From contig NZ_PDWK01000002.1 in NCBI RefSeq assembly GCF_010093135.1, positions 40,501 to 104,500 of the forward strand: a DNA stretch of 64,000 bases. Direction: 5' to 3'. Position 1 is the first letter of the stretch, and every line of letters starts with the position of its first letter. The notes under the pieces are model-generated. The model was not told the DNA's origin. It was given only the letters and a program-made list of their open reading frames with translations, and ran no database searches. This document shows positions 1 to 6,942 of this stretch, piece after piece. A program made the position numbers and the translations under genes. This DNA comes from Pseudoxanthomonas taiwanensis (lineage in GTDB: Bacteria > Pseudomonadota > Gammaproteobacteria > Xanthomonadales > Xanthomonadaceae).

Positions 1-449
1 TCGGCGCCGCCGTTGCCGCGCCGGTCCACCAGCTGGTAGCGGACGTTGGTGATGACGTGGGTGTCCTCGTCCTGGTTGCCCTCGGCGCGGTCGGCGACGA
101 TGCGGATGCCGGAGTCCTGGTAGCGGACGTTGCCCTCGGCCACGTAGGTGCCGCTTTCCACGTCGAAGCGCAGCGCGTCGGTGCCGAGGAACTGGTCGCC
201 GCGGACCAGGGCCACGTTGCCCTGGTACTGCGGGGGGGTCTGGGTGCCGGAGAGGCTGTCGCCCTCGATCTCGGTCGGTTGCTGGTCGCGCGCGACCGCG
301 CCGGCCGCCGCCGGGGGCGCGTCATCGAACGGGGGGACGATGTCGCCGGCCGGGCACAGGGCCCAGCTCAGCGGCTTGTCCTCGGCCGCGGCCGGCAGGC
401 ACACGGCGATGGCGAGCGGGAGCGGCAGCAGGCGCAGGGGGAATCGCAC
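1..449 (-). CDS. lptD: LPS-assembly protein LptD, N-terminal part (cut by window edge)
   Basis: Outer-membrane translocon subunit that, with LptE, inserts lipopolysaccharide into the outer leaflet. Only the first 149 codons are inside the window. The protein begins at a GTG (449) with a signal peptide, MRFPLRLLPLPLAIAVCLPA, ending AAA-ED. A periplasmic OstA/LptA-like segment follows, recognisable by the beta-strand repeats TYVAEGNVRYQDSGIRIVAD and by 'GDQFLGTDALRFD' around residues 85-130. The C-terminal barrel lies outside. No ATG is available near this start, so GTG is chosen from the position of the signal peptide. The family assignment rests on the OstA_N-like pattern; an LptA-like protein is the main alternative, but the long linker between signal peptide and OstA domain is typical of LptD. 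Confidence 0.8.
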   Translation of the reverse strand, partial: MRFPLRLLPLPLAIAVCLPAAAEDKPLSWALCPAGDIVPPFDDAPPAAAGAVARDQQPTEIEGDSLSGTQTPPQYQGNVALVRGDQFLGTDALRFDVESGTYVAEGNVRYQDSGIRIVADRAEGNQDEDTHVITNVRYQLVDRRGNGGA

Positions 450-512
450 GGGCTCGGGTATCCGGGGAAAAAACGGCCGTAGCTTGCAGGAAGGGGGTGC
501 ATGGGGGCAATG

Positions 513-537
513 AAAGGCGGCCGCCTGGGGCGGCCGC
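513..537 (-). terminator. Hairpin terminator after the deacetylase-family gene
   Basis: A perfect 8-bp stem GCGGCCGC (517-524) / GCGGCCGC (530-537) with loop CTGGG. On the minus strand it is followed by CTTTCATT, a weak U-tract. It lies just beyond the stop codon at 558 and before the lptD start. Confidence 0.55.
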
Positions 538-557
538 GATTCATGCGCCGGCGGACT

Positions 558-1469
558 TCAGCCCAGTGCCCTGAGGTGGGCGACCACCGACTCGGCCAGC
601 GCCTCCGGCTGGTAGCCGCCTTCCAGCATGGACCCCACGCGCCCGCCGGCGTGGCGCCGGGCGATGGTACGCAGCTCGGCGGTGAGCCAGGCGAAGTCGT
701 CGGCGTCCAGCATCAGGTCGGCCAGGGGGTCGGCCATGTGCGCGTCGAAGCCGGCCGAGACCAGCAGCAGCTGCGGGGCGAACGCGTCCAGCGCCGGCAG
801 CAGCTCGTCGGCCCAGGCGTTGCGGAACTGGAAGCTGCCGGCCCCCGGCGGCAGCAGCACGTTGTACAGGTTGCCGGCGCCGCGCTCGTGGCCGCGGCCG
901 GTGAGCGGGTACAGATCGGACTGGTGGCTGCTCAGGTAGGCCACCTTCGGCTCGTCGCGGAAGATGGCCTGGGTGCCGTTGCCATGGTGCACGTCGAAGT
1001 CGACGATGGCGATGCGCTCCAGCCCGTGCTGGTCGCGGGCGTGGGCCGCGGCCACGGCGATGTTGTTGAGCAGGCAGAAGCCCATCGCGGTGTCGGCCGA
1101 GGCGTGGTGCCCGGGCGGGCGCACCGCGCAGAAGGCCACGGCGTCCTCGCCGGCCATCAGCGCGTCCACCGCCGCCACCCCGGCCCCGGCCGCGTGCAGC
1201 GCCGCCTGCGCCGAGCCGGGCGAGAGCCGGGTGTCGTCGTCCAGGGACACCACCGTGCCCGCTTCCACCGCCGCCAGCACCTGGTCGATCAGCGCGGCCT
1301 CGTGGACCCGGCGCAGGTCGCCGCGGCGTGCCGGCGGTGCCTCGCGCCAGGCCAGCTCCAGGCCGGAGTGGTGCAGGGCCTGCAGCACCGCCTGCAGCCG
1401 CTCGGGGCGCTCGGGGTGGTCGGGGCCGGGATCGTGGGCCAGGCAGGCCGGGTGGGTGAAGACGAGCAT
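558..1469 (-). CDS. Histone deacetylase family protein (zinc amidohydrolase)
   Basis: Zn-dependent deacetylase of the arginase/HDAC fold. Bacterial members act on acetyl-polyamines, acetyl-lysine or related amides. The 303-residue length is normal. Visible signatures are RPPGHHA (residues 117-123, with the catalytic His pair 121-122), VDFDVHHGNGTQ (Asp159 and His161 as zinc ligands), GFDAH (Asp242 as third ligand) and LEGGY (the transition-state Tyr, 286). All catalytic residues are present, so the enzyme should be active. The substrate cannot be told from sequence; the family is often annotated as acetoin-utilisation or acetylpolyamine amidohydrolase. A -10-like TAGCTT sits 6 nt before the ATG, so the mRNA is probably leaderless. 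Confidence 0.9.
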   Translation of the reverse strand: MLVFTHPACLAHDPGPDHPERPERLQAVLQALHHSGLELAWREAPPARRGDLRRVHEAALIDQVLAAVEAGTVVSLDDDTRLSPGSAQAALHAAGAGVAAVDALMAGEDAVAFCAVRPPGHHASADTAMGFCLLNNIAVAAAHARDQHGLERIAIVDFDVHHGNGTQAIFRDEPKVAYLSSHQSDLYPLTGRGHERGAGNLYNVLLPPGAGSFQFRNAWADELLPALDAFAPQLLLVSAGFDAHMADPLADLMLDADDFAWLTAELRTIARRHAGGRVGSMLEGGYQPEALAESVVAHLRALG

Positions 1470-1475
1470 CCGGCC

Positions 1476-1481
1476 AAGCTA
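1476..1481 (-). promoter_or_regulatory. -10 element TAGCTT, leaderless promoter for the deacetylase-family gene
   Basis: On the minus strand GGTAGCTTGG places TAGCTT with 6 nt between its end and the ATG at 1469. Transcription would therefore begin at or next to the start codon. No Shine-Dalgarno sequence is visible. Confidence 0.4.
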
Positions 1482-1524
1482 CCGCGGGCCGGACGCCGGC
1501 GCCACCGGGGCGACGCGGAGGGGG

Positions 1525-2088
1525 TCAGTCCGGGGCGTGCCGGCGCTCGCGGCGCCACAGCACCTCGCCCTGGCCGTCGGCCCGGGCCAGCACCCGCGCC
1601 AGCACGAACAGCAGGTCGGACAGGCGGTTGAGGTAGCGCAGCGCCTGCGGCCGCACCGCCTCGGCCCGCGACAGGGCCACCGCCTCGCGCTCGGCGCGGC
1701 GGACGATGGTGCGGGCCAGGTGGCAGCGTGCGGCGGCCTCGCCGCCGGCCGGCAGGATGAAGTCCTTCAGCGGCGGCAGGCCGGCGTTGTAGCGGTCCAG
1801 GTGCCGCTCCAGCGCCTCCACGTCGGCGTCGGTGATGGCGGTGTGGCCGGGGATGCACAGCTCCCCGCCCAGGTCGAACAGCTGGTGCTGGATGGCGGTC
1901 AGCAGGTCGCGCACGTCCTCCGGCACGCCCGGCGCGGCCAGCACCACGCCGATGGCCGAGTTGGCCTCGTCCACCGTGCCGTAGGCGGCCACGCGCGGGG
2001 CGTCCTTGCCGGTGCGGGTGCCGTCGCCCAGCCCGGTGCTGCCGTCGTCACCGGTGCGGGTGTAGATCTTGGACAGGCGGTGGCCCAT
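1525..2088 (-). CDS. PduO-type ATP:cob(I)alamin adenosyltransferase
   Basis: Transfers the 5'-deoxyadenosyl group of ATP to cob(I)alamin, giving coenzyme B12. The 187-residue protein opens with the family hallmark IYTRTGDDGSTGLGDG (residues 8-23), which forms the ATP-binding loop, and carries VDEANSAIG and LFDLGGELCIPG, as in PduO/MMAB enzymes. It lies 21 bp downstream of a BtuM-like membrane protein, on the same strand and probably co-transcribed. Uptake and adenosylation of cobalamin would thus be coupled. No de novo cobalamin synthesis gene is in the window, which suggests salvage. The symbol pduO, cobO or MMAB would all be used for this family. Confidence 0.93.
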   Translation of the reverse strand: MGHRLSKIYTRTGDDGSTGLGDGTRTGKDAPRVAAYGTVDEANSAIGVVLAAPGVPEDVRDLLTAIQHQLFDLGGELCIPGHTAITDADVEALERHLDRYNAGLPPLKDFILPAGGEAAARCHLARTIVRRAEREAVALSRAEAVRPQALRYLNRLSDLLFVLARVLARADGQGEVLWRRERRHAPD

Positions 2089-2109
2089 GCCAGGCGACCG
2101 GCGGGAGGC

Positions 2110-2700
2110 TCAGTGCTGCGCGGCGCGGGCGGCGCGCAGCAGTGGGGCCACGCGCTCGGCGGCCACCTGCAGCACCGCGGCGATGGCGGTGTAGCCCGCG
2201 GCGGTGCCCATGTAGCCCGGCAGCCAGTCGAGGAAGTTCTGCCACCAGCCGGCCAGGGTCGGCTCGGCGACCACGCCGCTGTACCAGTAGAAGGTGCCCT
2301 GGGCCACGAGCTGGCAGGCGGTCACGGCGACCAGGAAGGCGGCCAGCAGGCGGCCGGCCGCGGCCAGGTCGGCGCCCCGGTAGTGGCGGCGCAGCCAGGA
2401 GCCGCCCATCCACAGCAGACCGTAGGCCGGGATCAGGCCCCAGTAGGCGGCCGAGACGCAGTAGTGGTCCCAGAAGGCCATGCTGTGGCTGGAGATCACC
2501 ACCCAGTCGATGCCCATGGCCAGCGCCATCAGCAGCGGGAACACCGCGCGGCCCCAGCCGCGCAGCAGGAAGCCGCCGACGAAGAACACCGCCCAGGTGG
2601 CGTCCGGCGGCGAGAAATGGTCGAACACGTGCGCACGCGAGGCGGCCATCAGCAGGGCCAGGACGGACAGAAGGAAGAAGCGGGACGTGTTGGCGGTCAT
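2110..2700 (-). CDS. btuM: BtuM-like small integral membrane protein, putative cobalamin transporter
   Basis: A 196-residue, strongly hydrophobic protein with about five to six membrane segments (roughly residues 8-22, 36-48, 53-70, 82-100, 115-135 and 155-180). It has a single Cys81 in DHYCVSAAYWGLIPAYG. BtuM proteins are stand-alone relatives of ECF S-components, about 200 residues long. BtuM of Thiobacillus denitrificans binds cobalamin through an invariant cysteine near position 80 and decyanates it. Size, Cys position and adjacency to the adenosyltransferase all fit. No ECF ATPase or T-component is nearby, as expected for this group. The assignment is from memory of the family, not from alignment, so an unrelated membrane protein remains possible. 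Confidence 0.65.
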   Translation of the reverse strand: MTANTSRFFLLSVLALLMAASRAHVFDHFSPPDATWAVFFVGGFLLRGWGRAVFPLLMALAMGIDWVVISSHSMAFWDHYCVSAAYWGLIPAYGLLWMGGSWLRRHYRGADLAAAGRLLAAFLVAVTACQLVAQGTFYWYSGVVAEPTLAGWWQNFLDWLPGYMGTAAGYTAIAAVLQVAAERVAPLLRAARAAQH

Positions 2701-2729
2701 GGCACACGGTGGGTGAAGACTCGACCGGC

Positions 2730-2735
2730 ATTCTA
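2730..2735 (-). promoter_or_regulatory. -10 element TAGAAT for the btuM-adenosyltransferase pair
   Basis: On the minus strand GGCTAGAATGCC lies 29 nt before the btuM ATG. Only 97 bp separate btuM from the divergent ubiH, too little for a full cobalamin riboswitch after this -10. Confidence 0.4.
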
Positions 2736-2785
2736 GCCGACCCCGGCCGCCGGCGGCGCGCGGCGGGAACGGCGGCGCTGGCGCG

Positions 2786-2791
2786 TATCAT
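2786..2791 (+). promoter_or_regulatory. -10 element TATCAT, leaderless promoter for ubiH
   Basis: TATCAT ends 6 nt before the ATG at 2798. This spacing favours the ATG over the in-frame GTG at 2792, which would directly abut the -10. Confidence 0.45.
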
Positions 2792-2797
2792 GTGCCG

Positions 2798-4000
2798 ATG
2801 ATCCCCACCCATGACGTGCTCATCGTCGGCGGCGGCCTGGTCGGCGCCAGCCTGGCGATCGCCCTCGACGGGCTGCCCCTGGACGTGGCCCTGGTCGAGG
2901 CCACTCCGCCCGGCGAGCTGCCGGCGGTGTTCGACCAGCGCAACCTCAGCCTGGCCGCCGCCTCGGTCAACGCCCTCACCGCCCTGGGCGTGATGGAGCA
3001 GCTGCGCGCGCCCACCGGGCCGGTGCGCCGCATCCACGTCAGCCGCGCCGGCGATTTCGGCAGCGTGAAGCTGGAGGCGGCCGACTACGGCCGCGAGTGC
3101 TTCGGCCGGATCGTGGTGGCGCGCGACTTCGGCCAGGCACTGGAGGCGCGCCTGGCGCGGGTGGGGCGCCTGACCCGTTACCGGCCGGCGCGCTTCCTCG
3201 GCCTGGAGCCGGGCGAGGGCGGGCTGCGCCGGGTGCGCCTGGCCACCGCCGAGGGCGGGGAGCTGCGCCTGGACGCGCGCCTGCTGGTGGCCGCCGACGG
3301 CACCGCCAGCGGGGTGCGCCAGGCCCTGGGCATCGGCGTGCAGCGCCACGACTACGGCCAGACCCTGTTCGTGGCGCGCGTGCGCGCCAGCCGCGCGCCC
3401 GACGGCACCGCCTGGGAACGCTTTACCGCCAGCGGCCCGACCGCGCTGCTGCCGCGCGGCGACCGCGCCTTCGGCATCGTCCACGGCGTGCCCACGGCGC
3501 AGGCCGAGGCCGTGGCGGCATTGGACGAGCGTGGCTGGCTGCAGCGCATCCAGGACGTGTTCGGCTGGCGCGCCGGCCGCTTCCTCGAATCCGGCCCGCG
3601 CAGCGCCTACCCGATCGCACGGGTGGTGGCCGCGGCACTGGCCGCGCCGCGTGCGGTGCTGCTGGGCAACGCCGCGCAGACCGTGCATCCGATCGGCGCC
3701 CAGGGCTTCAACCTGGGCCTGCGCGACGCCCTGCCCCTGGCCGGGCTGCTGCGCGCCCATGCCGGCGACCCGGGCGACGAGGCCCTCCTGGCGCGCCATG
3801 TGCGACAGCGCCAGGCCGACCGCGAACGCACCCTGGCCTTCTCCGACGGCCTGGCGCGGCTGACCTCCAACCCCTCGCCGCTGCTGCGTCCGCTGCGCAG
3901 CCTGGGCCTGCTGGCGGCCGACCGCGCCGCCTGGCTACAGGCCTGGCTGGTGGGCGGGGCCATGGGCCTGCGCGGCGACGTGCCGGAGCTGTGCCGATGA
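2798..4000 (+). CDS. ubiH: UbiH-type FAD-dependent hydroxylase of ubiquinone synthesis
   Basis: Flavoprotein monooxygenase of the UbiH/UbiF/Coq6 family, which hydroxylates the ring of a polyprenyl-phenol intermediate in ubiquinone synthesis at the inner membrane. The N-terminal dinucleotide-binding loop HDVLIVGGGLVGASLAIAL is followed by the middle DG motif (LLVAADGTASGVRQALG). The C-terminal GNAAQTVHPIGAQGFNLGLR is diagnostic for the family (GD/GN motif for the FAD ribityl chain). ATG 2798 gives 400 residues, the usual length. The next gene encodes a second family member and overlaps by ATGA, so the two are translationally coupled. UbiH rather than UbiI is chosen from the tail sequence and gene order; the exact ring position hydroxylated is inference. 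Confidence 0.85.
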   Translation: MIPTHDVLIVGGGLVGASLAIALDGLPLDVALVEATPPGELPAVFDQRNLSLAAASVNALTALGVMEQLRAPTGPVRRIHVSRAGDFGSVKLEAADYGRECFGRIVVARDFGQALEARLARVGRLTRYRPARFLGLEPGEGGLRRVRLATAEGGELRLDARLLVAADGTASGVRQALGIGVQRHDYGQTLFVARVRASRAPDGTAWERFTASGPTALLPRGDRAFGIVHGVPTAQAEAVAALDERGWLQRIQDVFGWRAGRFLESGPRSAYPIARVVAAALAAPRAVLLGNAAQTVHPIGAQGFNLGLRDALPLAGLLRAHAGDPGDEALLARHVRQRQADRERTLAFSDGLARLTSNPSPLLRPLRSLGLLAADRAAWLQAWLVGGAMGLRGDVPELCR

Positions 4001-5172
4001 GCCGCGTGCGCCTGGACGTGGTGGTCGCCGGCGGCGGCGTGGTCGGCGCGGCCTGTGCCCTGGCCCTGGCGCGCGCCGGCCTGGAGGTGGCGCTGGTGGA
4101 TCCGCAGCCGGCGCCGTCCTGGTCGCGGGCCGAGCCGGGCCTGCGCGTGGTAGCGCTGGCACCGGACGCGGCCGACCTGCTGGCCCGCCTGGAGGTGTGG
4201 CCGCAGGTGCTGGCCGCGCGCGTCCAGCCCTACCACCGCATGCGCGTGTGGGACGCGGCCGGCGGCGGCGAGCTGGCCTTCGACGCCGGCACCCTGGGCC
4301 GCCCGGCGCTGGGCTGGATCGTGGAGAACGACCTGCTGATCGAGCGCCTGCGCGCGGCCCTGCCGGCGGCGGGCGTGCGCGTGCACTGCCCGGGCAGGGT
4401 CGAGTCGCTGGAGCAGGACGCGGCCGGCGTGCGCCTGCGCCTGGACGACGGCACCCGCCTGGACGCGCGCCTGGCCGTGGCCGCCGACGGCGCGGCCTCG
4501 GCGCTGCGGCGCATGGCCGGGGTGGAGGTGGACGCGCACGACTACGGCCAGCGCGGCGTGGTTGCCTACATCGGGACCGAGCGCCCGCACGAGGACACCG
4601 CCTGGCAGCGCTTCCTGCCCGGCGGGCCGCTGGCTTTCCTGCCCTTCACCGAGGGACGCTGCTCGATCGTGTGGACCCTGCCGCAGGAGGAGGCCGCGCG
4701 CGTGCTGGCGCTGGACGATGAGGCCTTCGCCGTGGCCCTGACCGACGCCTCGGCGGCGCGCCTGGGCCGGGTGTGGCCGGTGTCGCGCCGTGCCGCCTTC
4801 CCGCTGCGCCGGCAGCTGGCCCGGCAGCAGGTGGCCGGGCGCGTGCTGCTGCTGGGCGACGCGGCGCACGTGGTGCATCCACTGGCCGGACAGGGCGTGA
4901 ACCTGGGCCTGCGCGACGTGGCCGCCCTGCTGGCCACGGTGGAGGAGGCGGCGCGCCGGCACGTGGACTGGTGCGCGCCGCACCGCCTGCAGCGCTGGGC
5001 GCGCACGCGCCGCGCCGACAACGTGCTCTCGGCGCACGCCTTCGAGGCGATCAACCGGCTCTACTCCAACGAGCACCCGGCCGCCGTGCTGGTGCGCGGA
5101 CCGCTGCTGGGCCTGGCCGGGCGCCTGCCGCCGGTGCGGCGCGCGCTGTGGCGGCACGCCGCCGGCGTATGA
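3997..5172 (+). CDS. UbiI/UbiF/VisC-type FAD-dependent hydroxylase of ubiquinone synthesis
   Basis: Second member of the UbiH/COQ6 family, 391 residues. It has an N-terminal FAD loop (VVAGGGVVGAACALALARAG), central VAADGAASALRRMAG and the signature LLGDAAHVVHPLAGQGVNLG with LRDVAALL. It starts at the ATG inside the ATGA overlap with ubiH. The DAAHxxHPLAGQGVNLG form is the one seen in UbiI, UbiF and VisC. In the Xanthomonas relatives I recall, a UbiH-UbiI pair covers C1 and C5 while Coq7 covers C6, so UbiI is the most likely role. This cannot be decided without phylogeny. The two coupled genes probably work in the same membrane-associated Ubi complex. Confidence 0.85.
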   Translation: MSRVRLDVVVAGGGVVGAACALALARAGLEVALVDPQPAPSWSRAEPGLRVVALAPDAADLLARLEVWPQVLAARVQPYHRMRVWDAAGGGELAFDAGTLGRPALGWIVENDLLIERLRAALPAAGVRVHCPGRVESLEQDAAGVRLRLDDGTRLDARLAVAADGAASALRRMAGVEVDAHDYGQRGVVAYIGTERPHEDTAWQRFLPGGPLAFLPFTEGRCSIVWTLPQEEAARVLALDDEAFAVALTDASAARLGRVWPVSRRAAFPLRRQLARQQVAGRVLLLGDAAHVVHPLAGQGVNLGLRDVAALLATVEEAARRHVDWCAPHRLQRWARTRRADNVLSAHAFEAINRLYSNEHPAAVLVRGPLLGLAGRLPPVRRALWRHAAGV

Positions 5173-5176
5173 GCCG

Positions 5177-5566
5177 CTAGCGGATCCAGCCGGACAGTTC
5201 CTCGCGGTCCAGGCGGCCGTCGTTGTTGGCGTCCACCGCGCGGAACTCGTCCAGCAGGGTGGGGTTGGCCGCCGCTTCGCGGCGGTCGATCATGCCGTCA
5301 CCGTTGGCGTCCATCGCCTCGAAGTCGATGCGGTAGTCGCCGACGACGCTGTCCGGCTCGACCGAACGGACCACGATCTTCTCGTCGTGGTCGCGGGGCA
5401 GCACCACCATGCCGGTCTGGCGTTGCAGCGGCTGGCCCTGCGGCGCGGGCGTGGTCTCGGGCAGCGGCAGGGCCTGGACCGCGCCGGATCCGGGGCCGTC
5501 GAAGGCGAGGGCGTGGGCGGCCAGCAGCAGGCCGGCGCAGGAGCAGGGCAGGACGGAAACGCGCAT
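5177..5566 (-). CDS. Secreted EF-hand (calcium-binding) protein
   Basis: A small 129-residue protein with a signal peptide (MRVSVLPCSCAGLLLAAHALA) and two adjacent EF-hand loops near the C-terminus, DANGDGMIDRRE and DANNDGRLDREE. Each has the DxNxDGxIxxxE calcium pattern. It should bind two Ca2+ outside the cytoplasm. The start at 5566 has GGGGAG 9 nt upstream; an in-frame ATG at 5575 abuts that site and is less likely. The gene converges on the ubiI-like gene with 4 bp between them. Such short exported EF-hand proteins are common in Xanthomonadaceae; their role is unknown. The 162-bp direct repeats lie upstream. Confidence 0.8.
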   Translation of the reverse strand: MRVSVLPCSCAGLLLAAHALAFDGPGSGAVQALPLPETTPAPQGQPLQRQTGMVVLPRDHDEKIVVRSVEPDSVVGDYRIDFEAMDANGDGMIDRREAAANPTLLDEFRAVDANNDGRLDREELSGWIR

Positions 5567-5631
5567 GGCATGCATCTCCCCATGGACACGGCCAAATGCT
5601 GGCGCGGCGACAATGAAGTGCCGGTAAACCC

Positions 5632-5990
5632 GCCCGGCTCCCCGGCGCGGATGCGTTCCTCGCGGCCGGGCTGCGCCCTGCAGGGAGCCGCGTCCGCGGC
5701 GATCCGGCCGGCATGTCCGTGCCGGCGTTCGAGCGCCACGTGCGAGATGGGCGATCGGGGGCATCGCGTCGTCCGCGACGACCATCCGGTGCTCCCCCCG
5801 GGCGCATCCGCCGCGAGCGGACAGGCGTCGCCACCCGCCCCTGTAGGAGCCGCGTCCGCGGCGACCCGGCCGGCATGTCCGTGCCGGCGTTCGAGCACCA
5901 CGTGCGAGACGGGCGATCAGGGGCGTCGCATCGTCCGCCACGACCATCCGGCGCCCCCGCCCGGGCGCATCCGTCGCGGCCGGGCGGGGC
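5632..5990. repeat. 162-bp imperfect direct repeat, two units plus a partial third
   Basis: The sequence from 5685 (GAGCCGCGTCCGCGGCGA) recurs at 5847, an exact offset of 162 bp, with about 90% identity over roughly 135 bp. The ends of the units (CCGGGCGCATCCG followed by a GC-rich stretch) also resemble 5637-5680, suggesting an older partial copy. Each full unit contains two short palindromes, GCCGCG-TC-CGCGGC and CCGGCA-TGTCCG-TGCCGG. The second copy begins GTAGGAGCCGCG, similar to the GTAGGAGCGGC repeats scattered through Xanthomonas and Pseudomonas genomes. No gene was found in the 470 bp between 5567 and 6036. Confidence 0.8.
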
Positions 5991-6036
5991 GTCGCCGTTC
6001 ACGCGGTCCGTGCACAGAGGGACCGGTCGCCGGTGT

Positions 6037-6753
6037 TCACAGGAAGGGGAAGACCAGCCTGAGGAGGTTGCGCAGCGCACCCTCGGCGCTGCCGGCCCCG
6101 GCCCGGGCGCCCAGGCTGTTGAGCGCGTTGCGCACGTCCTGCCAGCCGATCTGCGCCAGGTCCTTGCGCAGCAGCTCGGCCAGCTCCTGCGAGGCCGGGG
6201 CCAGCTCGCGCAGCCGGCGCACCACCGCCTCGGTGTCCGGCTGCAGGAAGCCGCTGCGCTCGGCCAGGGCCACCAGGGTGTCGAAGCGCACCGCCAGCAC
6301 CTCGCGGTTGCGCTCGTACACCGGCAGGCCGCCGGCGTCGAGGATGGCCTGCTCGAAACGGGCGCGGTCGTCCGGGTGCTCGATGCGCACGGCCAGGAAG
6401 CCGCCCTTGCGGCTGCGCTCGCTGACATGGCGCGCGCCGGCACGCAGGTTGGCCTCGGTCAGCACGTGGCCGAGGATGCGGCGCAGGGCCTGGTCGGCCG
6501 GTTCATCCACCAGCTGCCGCCAGCGCGCATAGCCGTCGCGGCGCAGCGTGCGCAGTTTCGCCGGGGTCACCCGCAGCTGCGCGGCGGCGGTGTGGTTGCT
6601 GGCGGCGCGGTCGATGGCGCCGTCGCGCTCCAGCAGCACGAACACCAGCAGCTCCAGGTCGCGCTTGCCCAGCGCGCCGAAGCCCTGCAGCAGCATCTGG
6701 CGCAGGAATTCGTCGGCGAAGGCGGACGGGTCGCGGAGTTCGAGGTGGGGCAT
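6037..6753 (-). CDS. Unrecognised 238-residue cytoplasmic protein
   Basis: I do not recognise this family. The start at 6753 has a strong GGAGGAA 7 nt upstream, which supports it as a real gene. There is no signal peptide or membrane segment. The sequence is helical and charged: an N-terminal part (residues 1-50, PSAFADEFLRQMLLQGFG), a basic stretch that could be a helix-turn-helix (AAAQLRVTPAKLRTLRRDGY, about residues 56-75), and a middle alpha/beta-looking part (GGFLAVRIEHPDDRARFEQA). It stands alone between the direct repeats and a divergent Tat oxidoreductase gene, with no operon partner to hint at function. A DNA-binding or phage-derived regulatory protein is possible but only a guess. 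Confidence 0.65.
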   Translation of the reverse strand: MPHLELRDPSAFADEFLRQMLLQGFGALGKRDLELLVFVLLERDGAIDRAASNHTAAAQLRVTPAKLRTLRRDGYARWRQLVDEPADQALRRILGHVLTEANLRAGARHVSERSRKGGFLAVRIEHPDDRARFEQAILDAGGLPVYERNREVLAVRFDTLVALAERSGFLQPDTEAVVRRLRELAPASQELAELLRKDLAQIGWQDVRNALNSLGARAGAGSAEGALRNLLRLVFPFL

Positions 6754-6942
6754 GGCGGCTTCCTCCCGGTGCGGCAGTATCGGCCGGCGGCCTCGCAGGG
6801 CATGAGAATGCCCGAAACCGTGCCCGCGGCCGCCTTCACAGGCCCGCCAGGGATGTGACGCATGCCGCCGTTCGCGCCGCGGCCCAGGCTGTGGCATCGT
6901 CGTGCGGCCCGCATGCCTGCGCTCGTCCATCCGGAGGAAGCC

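Noticed and set aside
2701..2797. A cobalamin riboswitch upstream of btuM.
   Set aside because: Only 97 bp lie between the divergent starts, with a -10 29 nt before btuM. No B12-box-like sequence was seen.
5177..5947. A 256-residue version of the EF-hand protein.
   Set aside because: The extra N-terminus is translated from the 162-bp repeats, and the signal peptide with GGGGAG points to 5566.
5632..5990. A CRISPR array.
   Set aside because: Two to three units of 162 bp without regularly alternating spacers, and no cas genes.
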